Source of the DNA: Sindora glabra
Lineage: Eukaryota > Streptophyta > Magnoliopsida > Fabales > Fabaceae
Reading direction: 5' to 3'
Assembly (NCBI GenBank): GCA_020226215.1
Contig: CM035232.1
Span: 59,219,220 to 59,283,219, forward strand
Length of the DNA: 64,000 bases
In this document: one piece after another, positions 47,997 to 61,549 of the stretch
How the letters are laid out: each line of letters opens with the position of its first letter
How positions within the stretch are numbered: the stretch's first letter is position 1
Made by a program: the position numbers and the translations under genes
The notes under the pieces: model-generated
Databases searched by the model: none
Seen by the model: only the letters and a program-made list of their open reading frames with translations
Told to the model about the DNA's origin: nothing

Positions 47997-49740
47997 CAAT
48001 ACTTGTGCTCAAAAATCAACGTGAAGAGGGACACATGGAGTTATTAAATATGGCCATCTCTCACCTAAACAATTCAGAGGTCCATTAGCAATAAACCTCT
48101 CACCATCGGAGGAATAAAACCAGATGAATGCGAGATCTATGCTATCGAAGTTGATTTAAAATAAATGTTAAAATAAAAATATTTTATTTATTAAATATTA
48201 AATATAAAAAATTTAAAAAAAGTAAAATTTTCTACCATTACTATAATTCTAAATTTTTTATTTTTTAGGCAAAATCATAATTTACTTATATGTAATTTTG
48301 TCATTTTTAACTTAATCCATCTATAATTTTAATATTACAATTCACCTACTTTAAATTTTTAACACCCTACCTACCTAAACTAGATTGTTTCCCAAAATTT
48401 ATAAGGAAAGTCATATGCATTGCTTTTTCATATATTTTTAAAAATTTTAATATTCTTCCATGAATCTAATTTTCGAAAGTATCATATCATCATGTTAGGT
48501 TGATTTAAGATGATTTACAAAAATGTTAATATACTATTTTTAATTTATTTATATCTTTTTAAAAAATATTATTAAATTTTAAAAAATAACCCTATTAGTC
48601 AATGTTAAAAACTTGTTCAATTAACAACTTCAAACATTGAAAAGTTAACCAATTAATAATAGTGGATAATAATAAATAAAAATAGATGTTGGCAGATAGC
48701 ACATTAGTAAACTAGTTTAATTTTATTTAGAATTAATAAGAAAAAAGAGAAAAGTTTCCTAATTACAAGGCTAATCGTAGCGTGGGCTTGGGTAGTTTAC
48801 ATAAGTCTAATCAACTAACTGAAATTTCACATTGTATCAATTTTTTATGAATGATTGTAATTGATTTGGGCTTCAAAACCAACCTAATGTGACCTATGTA
48901 GATATGTTTGGTTCTAAACAAGATTCGACAAGTTGAACTTGCAATCAATGACACCATTAAACTTAGCTAACTAGAAAAAGTTATTTTTATCATTCAACCT
49001 TGAAAGATAGTATAAGGAAGAGATATGCAATTTAAGGGATTGAGAAGAAATATCAAAACTATGATACTTATCTAAAAATTGAAGAAGGCTTTTATGCTTG
49101 TAAAGAAAATAGAGTGATTAACAATATTTTTTTATCAACTTCATGTTGATCAAACTTATAATTATTAAGTGCAAATGAACCAAGAAGTATCAATAATAAA
49201 AGAGATAAAACTTATTGTTAAGAAGTTAGGTGTATATCCATAAAAGATTTCTCATAATTGAAATGGGACAAACTTAATGAAATATGTTCAACACATGAAA
49301 ATATAGAAATCCTAAAGAATTTGAGGTTATTAAAATTATATTGTTAAATAAGATAATGACATGGAAGAGTCTTCAAAGAATTGGCAAAAGAAAAGCACAA
49401 TAGTCAAGATGGTGGATCAATTATTGAAAGCTTACTAGATTATCAAGAAAAGTTTAATGATAAGCCCATAATCCGATAATAGAAAAATGTTATTAACAAC
49501 TTGAGCATTGAAGTTGTGGATTTTGTTGGAGTCAAATCACTTTATGTAAATAAAGTAGAACACTTGATCAATTTTGTAAACAAATTGAAGTCTGATACTA
49601 AAATATTTTTAAAGAATATTGATTGCAAAGATTATTACAATTTCAAAAAGTTAAAATTGCAAAAGTATTCCAAATGTTTATTTTAATGGTTCAAAAGAAT
49701 TCAAGTAACATGCATGAACTTAAGATAAAATTCTTTCCAA
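47997..49740. other. single-copy stretch after the duplication, no clear gene
   Basis: The first 160 bases (to about 48160) are of balanced composition and contain short open stretches on both strands but nothing recognisable. 48750-49700 has plus-strand frames such as 49501-49686 (61 codons, KVEHLINFVNKLKSDTKIFL) that faintly resemble the C-terminal side of a Gypsy polyprotein upstream of an LTR. Not secure. Confidence 0.4.
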
Positions 49741-49751
49741 GTGAAGGAGAA

Positions 49752-50119
49752 TGATAGAGGAGCAAAAGCTAAATAATCTTATGAAAAATTCAATCCTGCA
49801 AAATATGATAAGAAATTTATAAGAATTATATTTTGTTTAGTTTTAGATTTATTTTTCTATTTAAATTCTAGTAACTTGTATTTATCTTCCTTTTATTTTT
49901 TTAAAAAAAGTCCAATATCAAGTAAAGTAGAAGTTCTAAGTTTAGGAGATTAGTATAAATATTTTAAGTTTCACATTACTTGAGTCTTGTAGGTTGTTCT
50001 CCTAAGATAACTCTCTCTTTCTCCTTACACACATATACATACACACTTAATTAAAGAGTTTTATTAATCCAATATTCATTCAAGAATTAATAAGTATTTT
50101 AATTCCAATTCCAATAGCA
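49752..50119 (+). repeat. possible LTR with preceding polypurine tract
   Basis: GAAGGAGAA (49743-49751) stands directly before TGATAGAGGAGC. Inside are a TATAAATA box near 49959 and a TCTCTCTTTCTCC leader-like stretch. The block ends AATTCCAATAGCA. TG...CA ends, purine tract, TATA and a polyprotein-like frame ending KFFPSEGE just before are the layout of a 3' LTR, but no second LTR is in the window. Confidence 0.35.
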
Positions 50120-50854
50120 TATTATTATTATTTTAGTGTGCTGATATATATTTTATCACTTTCTATCTTGTGCCAAGTTTGCTATTATTTGGAGAATTAA
50201 CTAAAATTGTCTCATTTTCAACATAATCTAGAATTAGCCAAAATAACTTATCAAAATTTAAGCTAAAATTGCAATTAGAGCAACTTAGGCATGTAAATTA
50301 AGAATGCAATGAATCCTTTGGTAGTATTGAAGTACATATGCCATGAAAATAAAGAAAGATAACATAACTTACATGTATTTTAAGCTTTTGCCTTTTCCTT
50401 TTAAAGAGACAGAAAGAGAGATGCTTATTATGACTTTTTTCTATTTTACATACCTTTCTTTGTGTGACTTAAAATAGAAGGGCTTTTATGTAGTCTAGGA
50501 AGGATAGGACATGGAATTTAAGAATAAAAAGAGTGAAAACCTTAGTTGGGTTTTGGTTGCACTTAATTAAAGTTAATATCATTTGATTTTGATCAAGATC
50601 TAAATTTCACTCAGGTTTTGAGCTTGCTTTCACCCACTTTTGCAATTTAATCCACTACTCCCCCTCTTTCAAGTTTTGGACTAGTTTATTTGGATTGGAC
50701 CCAAAAATTTTGCACACCCTACTTATAAGGAATTGGTTCAATAGTCTAACCCACCAGAAGACTAAGATTATTAAAAGTTGGCTTGTTAGGAAAATTAATT
50801 AATTAACTTGGAAACTTTATAACATATAATAAATAATCAATATTGTTAATAAGT
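50120..50854. other. AT-rich gene-free stretch
   Basis: Nothing supportable. Some balanced-composition sequence at 50380-50720 has no open frame of note. Confidence 0.5.
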
Positions 50855-50871
50855 TGTGTGTGTGTGTGTGT
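50855..50871. repeat. (TG)n microsatellite
   Basis: Eight and a half TG units, immediately before the CACTA-like end at 50888. Confidence 0.9.
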
Positions 50872-50887
50872 ATTAAAATAGTATTAA

Positions 50888-51180
50888 CACTATAGAAAAC
50901 AAGTATTTAGTTGTAATTTATTTTGCATTTAGCAACAATTTTAACCACTATAATAATAATTATTGGTGGTTTTAAAAACCATTGCATAATTAAGCATTAA
51001 GAGCATTTTAACAATGATTTTCTATTATCGTTGGAAGCTTATACTTAGTAATGGTTATCCTATATTTAGTAAAAATTTTGAACCTTACTAAATACAACAT
51101 TTTGAATCATTATTAAGTATATTTTTAATTTTTTATATTTTTTGTACTAGCCTTATTAAAAATCATACTTGTTAGCATTT
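50888..51180. mobile_element. CACTA-like terminus, second family
   Basis: CACTATAGAAAAC is close to the frequent plant CACTA terminus CACTACAAGAAAA. Behind it are subterminal repeats in both orientations, such as AGCAACAATTTTAACCACTA and TGGTGGTTTTAAAAACCATT, and several TTAGTAA units. Its sub-terminal text differs from the family at 52043. The other end was not found. Confidence 0.45.
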
Positions 51181-52042
51181 TACAAAAAAATCATTATATT
51201 GAATAGAAATTAGTCACATTATGCAAAACACTTGATAATTAATTTAAAATATCAATTGGCATACATATCCCTAAAAATTTATATTTTTGACTGAAAATGT
51301 AATAACATTTAAATTTTAAATATTAATTTAAATTTTATTTTAAGGAAAAGAACATATAAAGAAAGGCTATGACCAGTAAAGGAGGATTGACTTGCTTTCA
51401 ATCCACTTTTTTTATTTTTTTTAAATCTCTTACTTGCATAGGGAATTATTGAAAAATCAAAACATGCTCTTTTCTTTTTATGATTTAAAAAAGAATATGA
51501 GTAAGACAACATAAAAGGCATAGTGCTTTATAAATTAGAAAATGCCACAAGATATCATGCTTATACAAAAATTTATGATATCATTCTAAATAAATTTTGT
51601 ACAATTACATAGAAAATCTCATTAATGAAAAGGAGAAATCAAACACAAAATAAAGTTTAAAATCATGTTGTAGTTGGTCTAACTCCATAAAAAAATGGTA
51701 GTGACATCACATACATTTATGAAAGTGAGAAATACTTCAACTAAAAATCAGTTTAAAAACAAAATAAATCTACATTACAAGAATACTTTTATTAATCAAT
51801 TAAAATCTTAAAACTTATTTATCAATGGGTGAAAAGTAAACGGTTAATTACCATATAGAAATTTCAAAGCTTTGTAAATATATTTTTCCCATTACCACCA
51901 AATTTTAGGAACTCATATCCATGAATACAATATTCAAGAGAAGTCATTTTACACTTTAAATATTTCTTAACAATCAATATACAAGATCCATACTAAATTG
52001 AGAAGAATTTATAGACTTATATGAATAAATACATTAAATAAT
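51181..52042. other. AT-rich gene-free stretch
   Basis: No gene. The minus-strand frame at 51309-51521 is low-complexity (Lys/Phe-rich) and unsupported. Confidence 0.5.
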
Positions 52043-53217
52043 CACTACAACAGAATACCAAATACATGCCAAGTGTTTAAAGGCTTACACGTCAGTGTTG
52101 TACCAACTTTGATTGAGCATTATTATATATCAATTTTAATGTTAATTATTTAACTATTGTAAATAATAATAATAATGATGTCAATTATTACATCAAAAAA
52201 ATTGACATCATAACATTTGAAGTTTCTAGAAAAATAACATTAGATGTATAGACAATCGATGTTTAATGTTAATTATACTACTTTAGTTTCCACCAATAAT
52301 TAATGTGGTATATTATACCTCTTATCCAAAAATTAACCTCCTCCTTTTATTCCTCATTTCTAGATCCTTCTGATTCCTCCTTACAAAATCCTAATGTCAA
52401 TATTTTTAAAGAATAAATTGAATAATAAAAGTTTAAAAATAGCAAGTAAGTATTAAATAAAACAATTATATAACAAAGAAATTAACCTAATAAGATATCA
52501 TAGCTATGTAAATTTGTCTTGATACCCATTTTTTAATATAAGAGGTTCATAATCCTTAGAAAATCACTCTTGAATCCAAACCCTGCAAATGCAATGGGCA
52601 TTAATACAACTGAATTCCAAATATATGGTTAATTATGAAACTAAAGACTAAATTTTATCAATTACTAATCAAGGAATAAAAGAAGATGAATAAAATCAAA
52701 TTTCTTACCTTTCCAAATTCATAAAAGTCATATAAAAATGAAAGATAATAAAATATGGCCACTTATGAAACCTAAAATTAAATTGCAAGAACAAAAAAAA
52801 ATTTCTTTTATATTTTACATTTTTTCAAGGGGTGCACAACCTCATATATTTAGCAATGGGCTAACACTTCTATAAATAAAGTATAATGAGTAAAAAAATA
52901 TAAAATTAAAGCAAATCTTCTTAAGGTTAGAAGGAGACCATACTTCTTTAGATAGAGAATTATATTAGGGTGAGAAAAGCTTAAGGATAGAATTTGCAAA
53001 TGGCATTATATTTTATTCTTTTTATTTTCAACTTATGCAAGAGGTAGAAGCTATCAAGAGTTTATACATTGATATTAACTTAAAATTTCCATTTAAATGA
53101 TAATGATGTTACTTTACTTATAAAATTCATAATGTTAGTTATTTATTTAATAACCAAAGTCTTATTATTAAAGATGTTAATTTGAAAAAAATAATTGATG
53201 TTCTTTTATCAATATAA

Positions 53218-53564
53218 GGTCTATTTGTTTTCTATTTTTAAAAATAATTTTCTATTTTTTTGTTTTAAAAATAAAAGAACTTAGTTAGCAACCTATTTTT
53301 AGAATTTATTTTTAAAAACTATTCTCTAAATGTATAACTTAAAAATCAAAAAATAGAAATAACTTTTAGTTATTTTTTAAACTTATTTTCTTGTTCTAAA
53401 TTGTAATTAAATGAAATATTTCTTTGTTTATAATATAAATCACTCTTTATTATTTATTTCCTTTCAACCTAAAAATAGTTTTTGAGAATAAAAAATAATT
53501 TTTAAAAAAGTTTTTGAAAATAATTTTTAAAAATATAAAAATAAAAAAATATCCAAACATACTC
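53218..53564. mobile_element. AT-rich MITE inside the CACTA fragment
   Basis: The left part GGTCTATTTGTTTTC with AAAAATAATTTT blocks pairs with the inverse of the right part ending AACATACTC (GAGTATGTTTGG inverted). The arms are made of repeated TTTTTAAAAATTATTTT-like text. It has no homologue in fragment c at the corresponding place. Target duplication not clear. Confidence 0.5.
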
Positions 53565-54099
53565 ATTATTTTTTTTAATAAAGCCACCATAATAAATAAG
53601 CAATTAACCACTATAAAAAAAATCAAACACAATCAATTGATAATAATTGGAAAGTCATATAGCAATTAACAATTGTGTGAGTATATTATGACTGAAAACA
53701 ATTGTAGAATCATATAGTAGTTGACCATAGCATAAACAAATGTTAGAGCTTTTATATAAATTTTTTTAAGTTTTATTTACATATCCAAAACACAACTTGT
53801 TAAAATAAGTTATTAACAACTAAAGTACTATCATCAACTAATTTATAATAAGTTAATTACAATTACTAAATATTCAAATTTACACTTATAGCCATTCAAA
53901 AGGGTTTGATTTTGGTCTTAAGGAAATATCCTGCCCAAAACTCCTTCATTTCCCCAAGCTCTTGTTGAGTGTATGGATTGGTGTTATCCTTAAAGCATTA
54001 TAATTTATATATATTTAACATGTTATCATCAATACTAATTCAATTAAATAAGTATGTGAGTAGTTGTAAATAAGTAAGTGGTTAATATATTTAGTTTTT

Positions 54100-54260
54100 T
54101 TTAACAATGTAGTATATTTTGCATATATTACATGATGTAGTAGCCATACTTTATATTACCGATTTGTTTTAGGAATTGTAGTAAAATAGGAGGTCAATTT
54201 CATCTCATTAATGAACAAGCTTCCATTTGCAACATGTTTCGATCTTACTCAAGAAACATA
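54100..54260 (-). pseudogene. Ulp1-type cysteine protease remnant, CACTA fragment a
   Basis: The minus strand reads KYGYYIM, a stop, then YMQNILH, corresponding to the C-terminal motif ECGYYVMRYM of Ulp1-family (C48) domains carried by plant CACTA elements. The catalytic Cys codon is Tyr (54146-54148) and the Arg is a stop. The same Tyr occurs in fragment c. Confidence 0.6.
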
Positions 54261-54600
54261 CCTTCATTTCTTCCATGAGCTATTAAGCTTAGCTTGCAAT
54301 GCCTTCCTACCATTGGACATAAATATCTTCCATTAGTATTCTCACATAAATAAAGTTAATATAACTTTAACCTTATAAAAAAAGTTAGTGATGGGGGATA
54401 GAGTATACATGATGGTATGTTTATTAGGAAATAAATGAAAGTCATCAAATATACAATGAAAATTTTTAGGGTTTTTTTTACTATCCATACTTTATTGTTT
54501 AATATAAGCACCTTAGCTATATGGACAGTAGCTTGTCAATAATCACTATGACCTGATCATTCAACAATGTTGATAGTAAAGCTCACAACCTACCAAAATC

Positions 54601-57600
54601 CAGCTAACCATAGCCTTTCATAAAGGTGGTCCCACCTCTATTAGAGCCCATAGGGCTCCACATGTTCATTAATAATTAAAATGATTGCAGTTGAACTCAT
54701 TGATAATTAAACAAATTGAATGCAAATGAAAAAAATAAGAAAGAAGATAGTTTATTATAAGAATATATTTTGCCATTTTATTTATTTTTATATCAATATA
54801 TCAATATATGCAATGAAAAAATTATTTATAATGAGCAAAAGACTTTTCATTTTATTATGAAAATATAATTAATTTAATTACTAATGAACATTTTATTGTA
54901 AATTTAATAGAAAATTGCAATTATTTTAATTGTTAATGAATATTTTATTATGAAAGCACAATTAGATGAAAAAAGACCAAACAACTATACAAATTTATTT
55001 TTTAGGTAATTACATGAGTGTTAATCCAGTTAATATACATATGAAAGATTAAGAGTTTAAACTTACGACTTAAAGGAAATAAAGCCATTAAGACAAAATT
55101 GAATGCCATTGCAACACTAAGGGTGTCAGCTCTGCAAATTTAATTTTCATTAAATAATTTATTATGAAACTACAATCAAATGAGAAAAAATATAAATAAT
55201 TTTGCAAATTCATTTTGACATTTTATTTCTTTCAAATCATTGCATCTAATTGTATTCCATTAAAGCAACCTCTGGTATTAAATCATCAATACATTTTTAC
55301 ATTATAACCACTATGCATTTAAACTTATAACCCTAAAGAAAAATCTTTGTTGTGAATTCTCATTTATTGAAGAACATTGATTTTCCTCATGTTGAGTTGA
55401 AATGCACTCATAGATTTTATAGATATTAGCCATCTCTATAAAAGCATCCAATCCTAAATAGGGTGTTTCCATAAGATTCGAAACTTTTCTAAGACAAGAA
55501 AAAAAAAGAGTAAAAACAAAATTTATAATAAGCATTAAAAACAATGGACATTACTTATTAATGCAAGATTGACATCCTTTGTATCGCCTTTTTTAAAGTA
55601 AGTAATGGTTGCCTTACTTTTTAACATCAACTAAGTGCAAAACCAACGTGTGAACTTTTCACATTTCTACTAGGACTTTTCAATTGTCTTTTTGAAAGAC
55701 AATTGTGAAGAAAACTAATGTATTTATTTTCCCATTAATTGTAAAAATATCACCATGTTAATATAGATATTGATCATGATTGTTGTTTGTCATTTTAATT
55801 TTACATCTAATTTCAAAAATACTACTTTATTAAAATAAAAGTTACTAATAGTAATATTCGACCTCTATGCATCAAAGTTGATAAGCTATTTAGTAATAGT
55901 GCAATAAGGATGTTTAAACATTAGGCTCTAATATGTTTTCCAAGCCTTATACACACTTTCACCTTCTACATTCAACAGATTGATATTATAGCCTTTTTCA
56001 AAGCTTATAATAATACTTATTGATAACTTAGCTCCTTAATATAATTAATTATTGATATATTGCAGTATATAATTTGATGTATGAATTTGTTTTGAGACTT
56101 TTTAATAGGTTAAGCTTAGTTTTAATATTTTCAAACTCTTTCCTTTATTAAACGAGCAAACTTAAACCCTTCTACTTTGTTAAAAAAATTTGAACCAAAT
56201 TATTTAACTAAATAAAAATATTTTTTACAAATAATATTTAAATAAATACATTTACATATAATTTTATATAATTTCAACTAATATCAAATTTGTGTCATTG
56301 TTAAAATTTAAGTGTATATCTCATCAATAATATGAGCACACATTTTCTTCTACTTGATACACCATTATTTTTCAATTTAAAAAAATTAATTGATAATATA
56401 CAAAATTAAAGAAATAAAATGTTATAAAAATGTTGTCATAAGAATTACAAAGGGGTTTTATCATCAATATTTTATATAAAAATGTATTTAAATGATTTTT
56501 ATAATTTTCTATTGTTTGAAAAAAAATAAGTCTTATTTAAAAATTTTAAATCTCTATCGAAGATATCATATAATAATTATTAGGTTTGACTTGATTCTAA
56601 TTGTCATATTATTTCTTATTATGAATTATCTTCTTATTCAAATCAAGGAGAGACTTCAAAGCACCACTAGTTTAAGTTCATCTTGTGCAATATTGTACAA
56701 ATACAAGAAATCCAATAACCTAAATTAGTAGTGCACTAATACAAGTGGTGCACCATAGTCGTTACCTTTAAGTTAGATTTTTTTGCTAGAGTTTGAGTGT
56801 GATTTCTTGTCAAATAAGTATTTATGGGTATAAATATATATATGGGCTAAGAATTTGAGATATAAGAAAGATGTGAGGTGATTGCTTATAGTGGTTATAT
56901 GAGAATCCTCATTAATATTTGTAAGAGATGTAAGGATAGTAACTAGGAAGTTATGAGATTATGATTGAGAATCTTCACACACATTATTCATTAATCTTTG
57001 ATGAGATAGTGAATCTATTCTTATCTATGGTTTTTTCCCTTAGAATTTAGGATTTTGCATGTTAAATTGTTTGTACACTTTATTATGCTACTCTAATTAA
57101 TTTAATTAATTAATGCTTGTATGTTTAGAGAAAGTATAGTTTCCCCAATAACTAATATTAAAATGGGTTCAATTTTAAGAGTAGTAATATGAAATAGTAG
57201 AGCCTAATGTTGCATGATAAATAATAGATGAAGTTAATGGTGATAAAAAAGATTTAATCGTATGGAGTCATTATTGATGATAGTGATAATGGTTATAGTT
57301 AATGATGAAGATGAAGATGAAAAAAGATTATGCTGGTTCATGAAGGTTTTTCTAAGTTTAATGTTCTTGCATATGTATGAGATTTAAAACTTTAATTAAG
57401 CTTGTAACATTTGATTAAGGTGGAGTTGCTTAACAAGAAAATAATTGTTGTAGTTTAAAGAAATTGTAATGATTGAGAACTTTCATGGTTGACACGTATA
57501 ATTAGGCTCATTTAGCAATAGGTGGAACATAAAGATTGATAATGATAATAAAATTTATGTCAAGGTGAAGATTGTTTCTAATTGTTATCAATTATTGATT

Positions 57601-57774
57601 ATTTTCTATTGTGAGTTACCTTCTTATTCAAGTTAATTTTTTTATGTTAGAGTTAGGGTATGATTTCTTGTTAAAAAAGTATTTTTAGGCATAAATATTT
57701 ATATTGACCAATGTTTTGAGGTATAAGAAAGATATAAGGTAAGTTCATATTGGAGGTATGTCACCACTACAAAA
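54601..57774. other. AT-rich stretch, probably interior CACTA debris
   Basis: No identifiable gene. The minus-strand frame at 55311-55544 (77 codons, with a hydrophobic start LMLIINFVFTLFFSCL then LMETPYLGLDAFIEM) has no recognised family. It could be a decayed transposase or protease exon because it lies upstream of the Ulp1 remnant. 56492-56728 is low-complexity. Confidence 0.4.
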
Positions 57775-59663
57775 TAATTAATTGATGTTAAATATTTTGG
57801 AGAATTAAACATTGGTTTTTGACTAACATTTTATCGAGTTTCATTAATTATCAGATTTAACGTCAATTATATAACCATCATAAAAAATAACAACAATGTC
57901 AGTTATTATATCCAAAAAAGTGACATTGTTTTATTTGTTATCATCATGAGAAATAACATTCAACTTTAGTTTTTTATTGCCACCCTATGTCTAATATCAG
58001 TTATATCAATTTAGTTTCTATAACTAACTAAAGTGGTATATTATGCCCCTTCTAACTCTAACCCCCTCCTCTAGTTCCTTTTTCCTAAGTTCTTTATTAT
58101 AACCCTAAACTTCCCTACTAGTTCCTCCTTTTAAGAACCATAGTCCTTACCTTAACCTTCTTTGCTAGTTCCTGCCCTTATTCCTCCTTATTCCTCTTGT
58201 ATTTGGCTTTCATTACTAAAGACTGGTTGATTGATATTAGGTGTTTTGTGGATCATATATTGAAAATCAATTGATATTTAATCAAGTATCGTTATATATG
58301 TAGTTTTAATGTCAATTTTTTATATAAAAAATCAATGTCATTTAATTTCTTATCATTATGTGAAATAAAATTAAATGTCATTTGTCTCTAAACAATTGAC
58401 ATTATATTTCATAATACTATGTTAGTTTATTTTAATAACTATCATAGTAAGTCTATCCACCAACTAGACTAGCCTATCCCCTATTCCTTGCTTTGTCATC
58501 TTTCAACGAGACTAGCCCATCCCTTATTCTTCCCATCCTCATCCCAAACTTTAACCCCATCATCTTGTGTTTCACTCATTTGTTATCCTTATTTCCACTA
58601 TATTCCTAATTTGAAATAGAAATCAACATCTCCTATAACTATGTACAATTTCAATTTTAACAATTTTAAAGAATAGATTGAATAATAAAATATTAAAAAT
58701 AGTGAAAAGTTATATACAATACTCTAATTAGAGGTAGGTGTTTTGCTAAATCTGTCTTAATTCTTATTGCTTAATATGTGAGGCATGCATTCCTTAGAAA
58801 AGTCTCTTGAATACAATATTTACAAATGCAATAAGCATCCATAAAAAATTGGTGCATGATACTACACATTTTCATATAAGTAAATAGTAGATAATACTAC
58901 AAAATGCCAAAGGTGATGAATGAAATCAGATTTCTTATGTGTACAAACCTATAATAGTTGCATTAAAATGATAGTTAGGAAACAAAATATGGTCAATTAT
59001 GGAAAAAAGAAACTAAATCATAAAAGCAAATATAAAAACTTAATATATCCTTACTTTTATATTTTGCACTTTTTGTGACTCAATATCCACAAATATTTAG
59101 TAATAGTCTAATAGAGCTTTAGTCTTAGAAAATAATTTGTGAAGAAAAATACAAAAATTGAGAAAAACATTTTAAAATTAGAATGAGAACATACCTAATG
59201 AGACATAAAACCATTTTAGAGTTGGAAGAGCTTTGAGAAGAAACTTACAAAATGATGTCATACTTTACTATTTTATTTTCAACTCATGCCATACTTTAAT
59301 CTTTTAATTTTCAATTCAATTTCAAGGCCAAAGTTTCCATGTTAGTTAATACAAAAAATTAATGCTTATCTTTATATTAGATGTCGATTAAGTAGAAAAC
59401 ATCATTATCTTTCATATAACAATATTATTATATTAAATCATGTTTAACATTGGTTACTATACAAGGACTAGTGTCATAATATTGAAAAACATATTTCCTT
59501 TTCTTTGCAACTTTTTCCATAACTATTGCAAAATAATCCTAAAACCTTTGTATAATCATTCCAAAATGATCAGATACATAACATATACATTAGACTAGAA
59601 GTAGATAATAATTTATATATACATTACACACACATGTATATATATTAAACTAAAATCCAAAGC

Positions 59664-59730
<67 letters not shown>

Positions 59731-61547
59731 ATATATATATATGTATGTATGTATGTATATATATTCAAACAATAGTTTTATAAATTAGGTTTAAATCTTT
59801 TAAGAATACTGACATCATTTTACTAATTAGTCTATTTTATTTTTAATTGAACTTACTCTAATTGAAATTGTTAACATTAAAGATTCTTTTTTGCATTACT
59901 ATATTCTTTGTATATAATTAATTAAACACAAACAATAATAGATTAAATATAAATGAAACATATGGAAAAGAACACAATCTATTACAAAAATAGCTTTTAC
60001 CATTTTATTTATTTTTATATAAGTACATGATCATATATAATGAAAAAATTGTTATTTACAATTACTATCAAACTTTTCATTTACAATAAACATACACAAC
60101 ATTCTTATACAAATTAAAAGGAAAGTGGTTATCTTTTACTCGTAATTTTTTTATATTGCTTGATAGCTTCTGAGTAGGTGGCATTCATTTAAATGTCTTT
60201 AGATTTGGAGGAAATACCATCATATTAGATATTGATCCTAAAACTAATGTTTTTATGTTTCATATTTCCTCAGTAAAGGCCTTTTATTTATTTATAGATT
60301 TTTGTCATGTAGATGACCATCGTTATAGATTTTTCAATCAATGCTTTAACATTGTGAACCATTTTCATATAATTTTTGCAATATATCTATGTAAAAATAA
60401 AAAATATAAATGGAAAGTTATTTTTAATTAATTTAGCACAAAATGTTATATTTATTTTGATATATTTTCTATTTATTAAATTATGTATTCCAAATGCTAA
60501 TAATAGAATTTTTACATAAAAATGACCTATGAATTTTGCAATTTTATACAATTTCAATTGACATTGCTCTATTTATAATGAAAATGCAAATAAATGAGTA
60601 AAAAGAAATAATATTTATAAATTTATATAAAATAACTATATTAAATCATTAATAAATAAAAATTACAAGCCTATATATATGCATAAAAAACAATAGCAAA
60701 GGTACTATGCATCAAAATCTTCATCTTTGATGCAAACTCTAGTTTGTTACTCAAATTTCTTTAATTTGTACACTTTAATGATATGAAAGTGGAGTGAGAG
60801 CAACAAAGAAACACATATCAAATCATTGTTTATCAGCTCTTCTATTCCACTTTTACTCTGTTTTAATTAAGAGAGTATATAATGGGAGAACTAAAGGCCA
60901 AAGTTCTTTCATTGTATACTCTTTCATTAAAAGTAAAGTGAGACAACAATAGAAACACTATATATCAAAATTATCATTCTTGATGCAAATTCCATTTTAT
61001 TGCTTATTTTTATCCACCTTAATCAGGAGAGTATATTATATACTTAAGCAATAAAAATGGTTAATCATTGAATAAATATTGAACGAATATTGGAGAGTGA
61101 GTTGATAGAAGTGTTACATATGGAATGAGAGAGTTAGAGCCAAAATTTATAAGAAAATAATAGATGTTAGTTATTAAAAAAAAACTAAAATCCTATGCAT
61201 TTGTGGTTTCCATTGAAACTTTTGAAATAACTTTTAAACAATGGTTATTAAGTAAAACTAACATGCTATCCAATGAAACTAAATTCTCAGGGAGACTTTT
61301 AAAATGCCTTTTAGATGAGAGTTATATAAAAATTGATGTTTTAAGATTTCGTGCAAGTTTATATATCAGTTTATTTTATAACAAACATAATAAGTTTTCT
61401 ACTATTAATATAGATATTGATTATGTTTTAATCTGCCATCCTAACTTTTTATATAATTTCAAAAATATTATTATGTCAAAACAATTATTAGTGCTAATGT
61501 AAACTGATGTCTATCAACCAATGTAAATTAACAATTTTATAGTAGTG
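57775..61547 (-). mobile_element. CACTA transposon fragment b, possible non-autonomous element
   Basis: Left terminus CACTACAAAATAATTAATTG; a facing terminus TTTTATAGTAGTG (inverse CACTACTATAAAA) ends at 61547. The 3-bp flanks (CAC and CTT) do not match, so pairing of the two ends is not proven. 57775-58200 and 58210-58600 are two successive copies of the sub-terminal region. 58600-59520 is collinear with fragment a. 59667-59766 is a dinucleotide array. 60700-61045 contains a diverged direct repeat of about 240 bp (ATCAAAAT...CTTGATGCAAA units). Coding capacity is absent; the 112-codon plus frame at 61164-61502 is not recognisable. Confidence 0.5.
59667..59766. repeat. (AT)n / (GTAT)n compound microsatellite
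   Basis: About 100 bases of AT dinucleotides with interspersed GTATGTATGT blocks. It lies inside CACTA fragment b. Confidence 0.9.
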
Positions 61548-61549
61548 CT

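Larger units (their letters stand above)
52043..54600 (-). mobile_element. CACTA transposon fragment a
   Basis: It starts CACTACAACAGAATACC, matching the inverted end at 10360. It shares collinear blocks with the fragments at 57775 and 61550, including AAAGAATAAATTGAATAATA, AAATGCAATGGGCATT and TAGTAGCCATACT. A Ulp1-type protease remnant lies at about 54100-54260 on the minus strand, so the CACTAC end at 52043 is the 3' end of the element. A MITE (53218-53564) is inserted in it. No partner end is visible. Confidence 0.65.

Noticed and set aside
53450..53632. 60-codon minus-strand frame, hydrophobic
   Set aside because: Composed of the T-rich arms of a MITE; a membrane-protein appearance is compositional.
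61164..61502. 112-codon plus-strand frame, one of the longest in the window
   Set aside because: No recognisable motif, AT-driven residue content, and it lies just inside a CACTA-like terminus. Length alone is weak support in this sequence.
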